11,300 nt of DNA from contig JAGIAF010000094.1 in the NCBI GenBank assembly GCA_017745015.1, positions 1-11,300 on the forward strand, written 5' to 3'. Of the stretch, positions 1-5,694 are shown one piece after another. Position numbers and translations under genes: made by a program. The stretch comes from Bdellovibrio sp. GTDB taxonomy: Bacteria; Bdellovibrionota; Bdellovibrionia; Bdellovibrionales; Bdellovibrionaceae. The notes under the pieces are model-generated. The model saw only the letters and a program-made list of their open reading frames with translations. It was not told where the DNA came from and did not search any database. The stretch's first letter is position 1, and every line of letters starts with the position of its first letter.

Positions 1-89
1 GTTTTAAAGTGAGCATTAAGGCACGTGCTGAAGATGAAGCTAGCTTCAAAGAATCAGGGGCGTCAATTAATGCAGAATACATTTTGTAG
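1..89 (+). CDS. C-terminal tail of an upstream gene (partial, unidentified)
   Basis: Reading in the frame that begins at base 3, codons are open from the window edge to a TAG at 87-89. About 28 residues are visible; they are rich in Ala, Ser, Glu and Lys and end in Asn-Ala-Glu-Tyr-Ile-Leu. The other two plus frames have stops within the first dozen bases. The stretch is too short to assign a family. Being open to the edge and lying on the same strand as truA, it may be the end of a real gene, but a chance open frame of this length is not unlikely. Confidence 0.35.
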   Translation, partial: FKVSIKARAEDEASFKESGASINAEYIL

Positions 90-189
90 ACATGCTGTCT
101 TCACTTGCCCTTTATACAGTTGAGACCGCCTTAGATTTGTCGTTGGGATGATTTTTCCTTGAAAAAACTGCCTCGAAGTAACGCATTGA

Positions 190-226
190 GTACCAAAAAA
201 GTGCCTGGCACCTTTTTGTGTGGTAC
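190..226. repeat. Compact palindromic element upstream of truA (REP-like or terminator-like)
   Basis: Outer arms GTACCA (190-195) and TGGTAC (221-226) are perfect complements. Inside them an A-run pairs with the T-run at 213-217, and the core GTGCC (201-205) pairs with GGCAC (207-211). One A/C mismatch and a three-base bulge interrupt the stem. The A-run, stem, T-run layout could end transcription of the upstream gene. The many layers of symmetry also resemble dispersed repetitive extragenic palindromes. The element covers the GTG at 220, which argues against that codon being the truA start. Confidence 0.6.
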
Positions 227-237
227 ACCATCGCCCT

Positions 238-1029
238 ATGCAAATGACCAAAATTAAATTCACAGTTGCGTATGACGGCACAGGATACTGTGGCTGGCAA
301 AAACAGAAACCCGAAGATCAGGTTTCTGTCGCACAGGTCATTGAAGAAGCACTTTGCAGAATCTTTAATGAAAAGATCGTCCTCTTTGCTTCGGGCCGAA
401 CAGATGCTGGCGTTCATGCCTTGAATCAGGTCTGCCACTTTTCCACGACTCGCAAAATTGATCCGGCTAAAAAGTGGGATATCTGTTGGGCCCTGAACTC
501 TCAGCTGCCGCCCGGAATTGTGGTGAAAAAGGCCTGGATTGCTCCGGAAGAGTTTCACGCCACTTTGTCCGCGACTCACAAGACATATAGATATCTATTA
601 TTGAATCGTCCTCGCTCCAGCGCCCATTTGGCTCGCTATGCCGCTTGGGAAAGACTGCCAATTGATATCGAGCACCTAAAGGCGAGTTCTAAATTTCTTT
701 TGGGAAATCAAGACTTTAAGAGCTTTCAATCGGTCGGAACCCCGGTGAAAGACACCATCCGTGAGATCTATAAAGCGGACTGGGAATGGCGCAAACCAGG
801 CGTATTGCAGTTCACAGTTACCGGCAGTGGCTTCCTAAAGCAGATGGTCCGCAATATCGTGGGCACGTCCCTGATGATCGAGAAAAAAGGCCTAAGTCCT
901 GAATATATGAAGGAAATTATTTATTTCATGGATCGTAAAAAAGCCGGTCCGCCAGCTCCCGCGCAGGGCCTGTACCTTATGAAGGTTTATTATCCCAAGA
1001 ACCTTGACAATGGGTGCCTAGAACTTTAA
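238..1029 (+). CDS. truA: tRNA pseudouridine(38-40) synthase TruA
   Basis: TruA converts uridines 38, 39 and 40 of the tRNA anticodon stem-loop to pseudouridine and acts in the cytoplasm. The protein opens with the family signature K-I-K-F-T-V-A-Y-D-G-T-G-Y-C-G-W. It carries the catalytic loop G-R-T-D-A-G-V-H, whose Asp is residue 56 from this start. The C-terminal half has the conserved F-K-S-F-Q and G-S-G-F-L-K-Q-M-V-R-N-I-V-G motifs. At about 263 residues the length is normal for bacterial TruA. The start is uncertain: an in-frame GTG at 220 lies in a hairpin, and neither ATG 238 nor ATG 244 has a clear Shine-Dalgarno sequence. ATG 238 was chosen as the first start outside the hairpin. It is followed by rplM-rpsI on the same strand. 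Confidence 0.95.
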   Translation: MQMTKIKFTVAYDGTGYCGWQKQKPEDQVSVAQVIEEALCRIFNEKIVLFASGRTDAGVHALNQVCHFSTTRKIDPAKKWDICWALNSQLPPGIVVKKAWIAPEEFHATLSATHKTYRYLLLNRPRSSAHLARYAAWERLPIDIEHLKASSKFLLGNQDFKSFQSVGTPVKDTIREIYKADWEWRKPGVLQFTVTGSGFLKQMVRNIVGTSLMIEKKGLSPEYMKEIIYFMDRKKAGPPAPAQGLYLMKVYYPKNLDNGCLEL

Positions 1030-1032
1030 AAC
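1004..1032 (+). promoter_or_regulatory. Candidate sigma-70 promoter for rplM-rpsI inside the end of truA
   Basis: A perfect TTGACA -35 hexamer (1004-1009) is followed, after 17 bases, by TAAAAC (1027-1032), which matches four of six -10 positions. It overlaps the truA stop codon and would start transcription around 1040, giving a leader of roughly 130 bases before rplM. The -10 element is imperfect and no transcript data are available, so this is a candidate only. Confidence 0.4.
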
Positions 1033-1089
1033 ATCCCTTCCCGCAAACATAGTGTAAGAGCCCGTTGTTAAACTCAAACATCATATTTG

Positions 1090-1130
1090 CCGTCCGACCG
1101 AGAGGTCGGCCGAATGGAAGTGACGGACGG
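1090..1130 (+). promoter_or_regulatory. Structured leader before rplM with two alternative stems
   Basis: CCGACC (1094-1099) and GGTCGG (1104-1109) form a perfect 6-bp stem capped by GAGA, a GNRA-type tetraloop. CCGTCCG (1090-1096) is also perfectly complementary to CGGACGG (1124-1130), and the full-length versions of these two stems exclude each other. A shortened outer stem (CCGT with ACGG) could coexist with the inner hairpin. The rplM-rpsI operon is known in other bacteria to be controlled through its leader by L13, so a regulatory role is plausible. I cannot match this to a known leader family. Confidence 0.4.
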
Positions 1131-1167
1131 TAAAACCGGCGCTTCAAAATAATTGGAGATCTTAAGA

Positions 1168-1608
1168 ATGAAAACTTTCAATGCAAAAGCAGAAGAAGTT
1201 GAAAGAAAATGGTGGATCGTTGATGCCGCTGACCAAAAAGTTGGTCGTGTTGCAACTCGCGTAGCTACTATTCTTCGTGGTAAAAACAAAGCTATCTACA
1301 CTCCAAACGTAGATACTGGTGACTTCGTTATCGTGATCAACACGGACAAAATGGAGCTTTCTGGAACTAAATGGGATGACAAAAAATACTACCGTCACTC
1401 TCGTTTCTTCGGTTCTATGAAAGAGATGACTGCAGCTCAAGCGAAAGAGAAAGATTCAACTTTCATCATTCACGAAGCTGTTCGCGGTATGCTTCCAACA
1501 AACAAGCTATCTCGTCATATCATCATGAAAATGAAAACTTACACTGGCGCAGAGCACCCACACGCTGCTCAAAAACCAGAACTTCTAACACTTCCAACTA
1601 AGAAGTAA
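1168..1608 (+). CDS. rplM: 50S ribosomal protein L13
   Basis: L13 is an early-assembly protein of the large ribosomal subunit. The N-terminus (M-K-T-F-N-A-K), the segment W-W-I-V-D-A-A-D-Q-K-V-G-R-V-A-T and the central V-R-G-M-L-P-T-N-K-L are characteristic. At 146 residues it is close to the usual length of about 142. The ATG at 1168 is preceded by GGAG at 1155-1158 with 9 bases of spacing. An upstream in-frame TTG (1153) overlaps this ribosome-binding site and is rejected. Codon use is rich in highly expressed, A/T-ending codons, as expected. It is followed after 16 bases by rpsI, the standard L13-S9 operon. Confidence 0.97.
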   Translation: MKTFNAKAEEVERKWWIVDAADQKVGRVATRVATILRGKNKAIYTPNVDTGDFVIVINTDKMELSGTKWDDKKYYRHSRFFGSMKEMTAAQAKEKDSTFIIHEAVRGMLPTNKLSRHIIMKMKTYTGAEHPHAAQKPELLTLPTKK

Positions 1609-1610
1609 TT

Positions 1611-1617
1611 GGAGAGG
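1611..1617 (+). promoter_or_regulatory. Strong ribosome-binding site of rpsI
   Basis: GGAGAGG lies in the 16-base gap between the rplM stop and the rpsI ATG at 1625, with 7 bases of spacing. It fixes the rpsI start. Confidence 0.8.
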
Positions 1618-1624
1618 ATAGAAT

Positions 1625-2023
1625 ATGGCAGCAGCAGAAAAATTCTTTTATGCAACTGGAAGAAGAAAAACGTCATCAGCACGTGTTTTCTTGAAGCCTG
1701 GTAAAGGCACTATCACTATCAACGGTAAAAAATCTGAAGACTACTTGAGCCGTATGCAATCTCGCATGGTTATCGTTCAGCCTTTGGACCTTTTGAATCA
1801 AATCGGTAAGTTCGACGCTAAAATCACTGTTGCAGGTGGTGGTGAGTCTGGACAAGCTGGTGCGATCCGTTTGGGTATCACTCGTGCATTGATCGCTTTC
1901 AACCCAGAGTTCAAAGCAACTCTTAAGAAAGCTGGCTTCATCACTCGTGACCCTCGTATGGTTGAGCGTAAAAAATACGGTAAAGCCGGCGCTCGTCGTA
2001 GATTCCAATACTCTAAACGTTAA
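1625..2023 (+). CDS. rpsI: 30S ribosomal protein S9
   Basis: S9 is a small-subunit protein whose basic C-terminal tail reaches the P-site tRNA. The N-terminal F-F-Y-A-T-G-R-R-K-T-S-S-A-R-V, the G-G-G-E-S-G-Q-A-G-A-I-R-L-G-I-T-R-A-L segment and the tail ending R-R-F-Q-Y-S-K-R are diagnostic. The terminal Lys-Arg is conserved in the family. At 132 residues the length is typical. It is the second gene of the rplM-rpsI unit and is followed by tandem intrinsic terminators. Confidence 0.97.
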   Translation: MAAAEKFFYATGRRKTSSARVFLKPGKGTITINGKKSEDYLSRMQSRMVIVQPLDLLNQIGKFDAKITVAGGGESGQAGAIRLGITRALIAFNPEFKATLKKAGFITRDPRMVERKKYGKAGARRRFQYSKR

Positions 2024-2055
2024 AATTTGGAGTGTCCGAATCTGGACCAGAAACG

Positions 2056-2086
2056 AAAAAGGGAGCTCTTGCAGCTCCCTTTTTTT
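2056..2086 (+). terminator. Intrinsic terminator 1 after rpsI
   Basis: A perfect 7-bp stem GGGAGCT (2061-2067) with AGCTCCC (2073-2079) has a 5-base loop and is followed by seven T (2080-2086). It is preceded by five A. It begins about 33 bases after the rpsI stop. Confidence 0.9.
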
Positions 2087-2105
2087 ATGTCCAAAAGTTG
2101 CGAAC

Positions 2106-2134
2106 AAAAAAAGGGAGCCACTGGCTCCCTTTTT
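2106..2134. terminator. Intrinsic terminator 2, bidirectional
   Basis: A perfect 7-bp stem GGGAGCC (2113-2119) with GGCTCCC (2123-2129) has a 3-base loop, with seven A before it and five T after it. On the plus strand it backs up the first rpsI terminator. On the minus strand the A-run becomes a T-run of seven, so it also serves the convergent gene at 2162-2557, whose stop is 27 bases away. Confidence 0.9.
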
Positions 2135-2161
2135 AATTTCTATACTCTAAAAGAGTTAGAA

Positions 2162-2557
2162 CTACTTAGTGCAAGATACTGGGTAGATGTTGCCAGAAGC
2201 AGCCATGAAACCAGAGAAGCCGCCACCTTGTTCAGCGCTAACGCCGAAGAAGCCAGTGTTTCTGATAACGCCGTCTTCAGTTTGAGCTGACTTTTCAGTT
2301 AAAGCCAAAGTTTGCAAGTAACCTTGTTTCAATTGGCCAGATACAGAACCTTTATCCAATTGAGAGAAGAAAGTTGTAGTACCAGTTTTTTCAGAAACTT
2401 GGAAAGTAACGAAATCAACTGATGTGTCGTCACCCAAAGTTACTGTGATAGTTGCTGGTTTAGCTGCTTTAGAAGCAACTGAACATTTCATAACTGTTGA
2501 ATCAGCAAATGCTGAAGAGCCTGCAAGAACCAATGCTGCTGTGATAAGTGCTTTCAT
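2162..2557 (-). CDS. Small exported protein of unknown function
   Basis: This 131-residue protein is not recognised. It starts with a clear Sec signal peptide: Met-Lys, a hydrophobic stretch of Ala, Leu and Val, then a signal peptidase I site A-F-A before Asp19. The predicted mature part is about 113 residues and rich in Thr, Ser, Gly and Val, suggesting beta structure. It holds only two cysteines, C25 near its start and C129 three residues from the end, which could form one disulfide closing the domain. The location should be periplasm or outside. The ATG at 2557 is preceded by AAAGGGGAA, a good ribosome-binding site. It stands alone, divergent from the sensor kinase and convergent with rpsI. 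It could be a beta-barrel or adhesion-like protein, but nothing decides this. Confidence 0.85.
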   Translation of the reverse strand: MKALITAALVLAGSSAFADSTVMKCSVASKAAKPATITVTLGDDTSVDFVTFQVSEKTGTTTFFSQLDKGSVSGQLKQGYLQTLALTEKSAQTEDGVIRNTGFFGVSAEQGGGFSGFMAASGNIYPVSCTK

Positions 2558-2731
2558 GAAAATTCCCCTTTGTTAATGAGTATCCTCGAAGAGGCTATGC
2601 CACAGACTTAGGTCCAGCAAGGCAAATGCAATGCGCTACTTGTGACTAGTTCTTAAGCTTCAAGAACGTTGTAACGAGTGTCTAACCACAAATGCGTTTA
2701 ACGTTTTTTACGTGGAGCGTATTCGGTACTT

Positions 2732-5008
2732 ATGAAAAGAAGAATCACCTTTCTTCATTTATTTTTGATGAACCAGCTCATTCTAACCCTTGTTGTTCTT
2801 GGGTTGATTGGCGCCTATGGCACTTACTTGGTGAACCAAGAGCAAGGCGTTTTGAAAGAGCGCATTGATCCGTTGTTGGCTCGTGAAAGTGAACGCATCA
2901 GCAATGAGCTGCAGGTACTTGAAGTAAACGTGTTGCGAATCAAAAATGTTGTAGAAACTTTTGGATATATTCCGCGCGACCGCATTGAATCCCGATTCCA
3001 AAGCTATGCGTCCTCGATGTTAGGTCCCCATGCGACTCAGTACAATGCGTGGTTTGCTTTGGGGCCGCAACTTTCGAAATCCTATTTTGGCAAAGAAGGT
3101 TACGTCGCCACTGTTCATCGTGATGCCAAGAACGACAATCGGTTTGTCTTCGAAAAGTTTACGATACCAGGATATGACACAGATTCCTCCATCGAATGGT
3201 GGAAGATGAATCGTGTGGAAAACGAAGTGAAGCACACGGACTTCCACTCTGATCACGGCTTCTTGGAAAAGGTCATGTTCACGACAGCAACGGGTATCTT
3301 TGAGGGTAACAAGCTGATTGCAGTTGCCGGAATTGATACGTTGGCAGATCAAATTGCCGACCGCTTGGCTCAATTCAAATTGGGAACAACCGGGGGAGCG
3401 GTGATCGTTGATGAATACGGTCGTCCGATCTTGCCTCTTCTGTCTCGCAGCTTGCCGCTGGCGGGGTTTAAATTTCAAGCGACCAGCCCTGATAAATTCG
3501 ATCGTATGCCGAAGCTCAGTGAGAAAGCTTTTGCTCTTTCATCGCAAAAGCTTCAGGACTTTAAAGGGGATGATGGGGAAACTTATCTGACTCTTTCTCG
3601 CGCGATCAAAGGGCGTCCTTGGAACCTCGTGGTCTTTCAGTCGAAGGAAGAGGCCTATTCGGGATTGTATCGTCGTTTGTTCGTCTTGATGTTGGTGGTG
3701 ATGGTCGCGTATCTCATCGCTTCCTTAGCGCTGTATTTTACTGGGCAGATGGTGCTAACTCGTCAACGTGGGGACTATGAGGAATTGCGGAATTCTCGTG
3801 ATCAGGCAAGAGCCGCAACAGAAGCGAAATCCGCATTCTTGTCGACCATGAGTCACGAGATTCGTACGCCGCTGAATTCGATGTTAGGCTCTGCAGAGTT
3901 ACTGGCCGAAACAACCTTGGACTCTGATCAAAATGAATATCTGCAGACCTTGCGAGGTGCGGGGGATTCTCTTTTAAGTATTTTAAATAATATTTTGGAC
4001 TTTTCAAAAATTGAAGCCGGCAAGATGAGCTTGGATGTGAAAGAATTTCGTCTGAGTGACTTGATTCATGAAGTGCAAATGTTGATGGGGCCGGCAATTT
4101 CTCGCAGGAACTTAGAATTCAATGTGGTGACGCCGGAAATTGATCGCTTTGTAACGGGCGATTACATTCGCATCAAGCAAGTGATTTTGAATCTTTTGGG
4201 AAATGCAGCGAAGTTTACCGAGAAGGGAAAAATCGAACTGCGGGTGTCGGCGCGAGGAATTCCTGAGAGTGAACAAGTTCGTTATCACTTTGAAGTAAGC
4301 GATACAGGTGTCGGGATTGCCAAAGAGAATCTGCACCGAATTTTTGACGAATTCAGCCAAGAAGACTCTTCGGTCACGCGCCGATTTGGCGGTACAGGCT
4401 TGGGACTTAGCATTTCTCAAAAGTTGATCAAGATGATGAACGGAGAGATTGGCTGTCAAAGTCAGCAGTACGTCGGCTCGACTTTTTATTTTTACATAGA
4501 TCTTTTAAGTGGTAGTGCTGGTCCGTGGCGTGCACGTTCCATCGAAGCTCCGGCGCCGGCGCTGCTACGAACCTCTTTGCAAGAGCAGATTCAGAAGTTT
4601 GACGTAGAGAAGAAAATTCTTCTGGTCGACGACATGGAAGATAACCACCAACTGATGCGGGCTTATATCAAGAAGCTTGGAAATGTTTTTGTTGAGTCTG
4701 CGTACTCTGGGGCGGAATGTATCGAGAAGTTTGCAAAGGGTCCGTACGACTTGATTTTCATGGACGTGCAGATGCCGCGAATTTCCGGTCTTGAGACGAT
4801 ACAACGGTTGCGAGAAATCGAGAACCACCGTTCCCAACAGCGGACTCCCATCATAGTGGTGTCGGCTAATAATTTTACAGAGGACCGTGAGAAGAGCTTG
4901 GCTGCAGGTGCTGATGAGCATTGCGGCAAACCTATTCGAAAACAGGTCATTGTTGATCTTATAGTCAGGTACTGTCTAAAAGAAAATGCTCCGGTAGTTG
5001 TAAATTAA
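2732..5008 (+). CDS. Membrane-bound hybrid sensor histidine kinase with Cache-like sensor and receiver domain
   Basis: This 758-residue sensor kinase has a transmembrane helix at about 8-31. An extracytoplasmic region of about 280 residues follows, resembling a double Cache domain (A-G-I-D-T-L-A-D-Q-I then G-G-A-V-I-V-D-E-Y-G-R-P-I). A second helix lies at about 317-340 with a short coiled linker. HisKA carries S-H-E-I-R-T-P-L, with phospho-acceptor His375. The ATPase domain has N-box N487/N491, D-T-G-V-G at 524-528 and G-G-T-G-L-G-L at about 553-559. The C-terminal receiver has acidic pair D633/D634, phospho-acceptor D678 (M-D-V-Q-M-P) and Lys733. All key residues are present. No HPt or output domain follows the receiver, so a phosphorelay would need a separate partner. 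Cache domains usually bind small molecules such as amino acids or carboxylates; the ligand here cannot be read. GGAG at 2714-2717 is a distant (14-base) ribosome-binding site. Confidence 0.93.
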   Translation: MKRRITFLHLFLMNQLILTLVVLGLIGAYGTYLVNQEQGVLKERIDPLLARESERISNELQVLEVNVLRIKNVVETFGYIPRDRIESRFQSYASSMLGPHATQYNAWFALGPQLSKSYFGKEGYVATVHRDAKNDNRFVFEKFTIPGYDTDSSIEWWKMNRVENEVKHTDFHSDHGFLEKVMFTTATGIFEGNKLIAVAGIDTLADQIADRLAQFKLGTTGGAVIVDEYGRPILPLLSRSLPLAGFKFQATSPDKFDRMPKLSEKAFALSSQKLQDFKGDDGETYLTLSRAIKGRPWNLVVFQSKEEAYSGLYRRLFVLMLVVMVAYLIASLALYFTGQMVLTRQRGDYEELRNSRDQARAATEAKSAFLSTMSHEIRTPLNSMLGSAELLAETTLDSDQNEYLQTLRGAGDSLLSILNNILDFSKIEAGKMSLDVKEFRLSDLIHEVQMLMGPAISRRNLEFNVVTPEIDRFVTGDYIRIKQVILNLLGNAAKFTEKGKIELRVSARGIPESEQVRYHFEVSDTGVGIAKENLHRIFDEFSQEDSSVTRRFGGTGLGLSISQKLIKMMNGEIGCQSQQYVGSTFYFYIDLLSGSAGPWRARSIEAPAPALLRTSLQEQIQKFDVEKKILLVDDMEDNHQLMRAYIKKLGNVFVESAYSGAECIEKFAKGPYDLIFMDVQMPRISGLETIQRLREIENHRSQQRTPIIVVSANNFTEDREKSLAAGADEHCGKPIRKQVIVDLIVRYCLKENAPVVVN

Positions 5009-5037
5009 CCTCTTCGAAGGTCAAGTTTCTTACAAAA

Positions 5038-5063
5038 TTTCCCGATAACTTTTCATCGGGGGA
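5038..5063 (+). promoter_or_regulatory. Hairpin covering the ribosome-binding site of the downstream lipoprotein gene
   Basis: CCCGAT (5041-5046) pairs perfectly with ATCGGG (5055-5060) around an 8-base loop. T-A and G-U pairs can extend the stem to about 9 bp. The 3' arm merges with the Shine-Dalgarno stretch GGGGGAAG just before ATG 5067. There is no T-run after it, so it is not an ordinary terminator. It could hide the ribosome-binding site in the mRNA, a translational effect that is inferred only. Confidence 0.4.
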
Positions 5064-5066
5064 AGC

Positions 5067-5609
5067 ATGAATAAGAATTGGATGGTAGTGATTGCAGGTT
5101 GCTGTCTCATATTGGGATTTCAAAATTGCAGTCAAAGCGGTCTAAGTCAGGGCGATTTTGCAAGCTTAGACGTTCACGCCGTTACTCCAAGTGTTGGTTC
5201 AGGAGAAGAATCTTCTGAAGATGCTCAAGCTATCACCTCCGTTGAAATTCCCTTTGGTCAAAACAAGCTTCGTGTGCAAGCGGACTCCGGTCGCATTGAT
5301 TTATTCGATAGCGCTGGTCAACTTGTAGAAGAGGGTTGTTTGGGTTCTGTTGAACTGAGCGAACTTCAATCTTATATTAAGCCCTACAATATTTGCGGAG
5401 CGCCCGCGCAAGATGCCGACAGAGTGTGCGCGCAGACTTACACGGCAGGTTATGCAAGCCTCGTGATGGGCCAGCAGCGCATGAACCTAGGCGAGATGTT
5501 TGACTCTTGTGGTAGCGGCTACAAAGACCTTTGCGGCGATCAAGCCCAATCCTTCCGCGGTTTGGTGGCTTACATGCAAAAGAACTTCTATTCTTTGAAC
5601 TGCCAATAG
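5067..5609 (+). CDS. Cysteine-rich putative lipoprotein of unknown function
   Basis: This 180-residue protein is not recognised as a family. The N-terminus is a short lipoprotein-type signal: Lys3, a hydrophobic run, then L-G-F-Q-N-C with the candidate lipidated Cys21, followed by a Ser- and Gly-rich linker. The -1 residue is Asn rather than the usual Gly, Ala or Ser. I recall the F-Q-N-C ending from other Bdellovibrio exported proteins. A more canonical I-A-G-C lies at residues 9-12, but its hydrophobic core would be very short. The mature part has six cysteines (91, 110, 121, 148, 156, 179), enough for three disulfides in the periplasm. It begins 58 bases after the sensor kinase stop on the same strand and may be co-transcribed. 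The stop codon lies in the first bases of a large inverted repeat. Confidence 0.85.
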   Translation: MNKNWMVVIAGCCLILGFQNCSQSGLSQGDFASLDVHAVTPSVGSGEESSEDAQAITSVEIPFGQNKLRVQADSGRIDLFDSAGQLVEEGCLGSVELSELQSYIKPYNICGAPAQDADRVCAQTYTAGYASLVMGQQRMNLGEMFDSCGSGYKDLCGDQAQSFRGLVAYMQKNFYSLNCQ

Positions 5610-5683
5610 GTACGGACACACTTTTGGTAGCAATCACGCGTCACGGGTGACGCATAGTTGCTACCAAAAGTGTGTCCGTACCT
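5608..5683. repeat. Large near-perfect inverted repeat between convergent genes (REPIN-like or bidirectional terminator)
   Basis: The outer arms, 5608-5633 and 5658-5683, are perfect 26-bp inverted copies that begin AGGTACGGACAC. Inside them GCGTCAC (5638-5644) and GTGACGC (5647-5653) form a second perfect 7-bp stem. Only two real mismatches and one wobble separate the inner and outer stems, so the whole 76 bases can fold as one long hairpin. It overlaps the last two bases of the lipoprotein stop codon and ends 11 bases before the alaS stop. It lacks a T-run, so it is not a classic intrinsic terminator, though a stem this long may protect both mRNA 3' ends. Two inverted half-units around a short spacer is the layout of REPIN elements. 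No transposase gene is nearby. Confidence 0.85.
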
Positions 5684-5694
5684 TCTAGATAAGG

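Noticed and set aside
112..579. Open frame on the minus strand across the start of truA.
   Set aside because: It crosses the palindrome and the conserved truA N-terminus, has no recognisable domain and no ribosome-binding site.
2144..2156. Small hairpin ACTCT-AAA-AGAGT after the minus-strand secreted protein gene.
   Set aside because: Only 5 bp, A/T-rich and without its own T-run; the strong bidirectional terminator at 2106-2134 explains termination.
2584..2593. CCTCGAAGAG occurs here and again at 10135-10144, with related CTTCGAAG at 5012-5019.
   Set aside because: Short, partly self-complementary and at unrelated distances from gene starts; three chance matches in 11 kb are not surprising.
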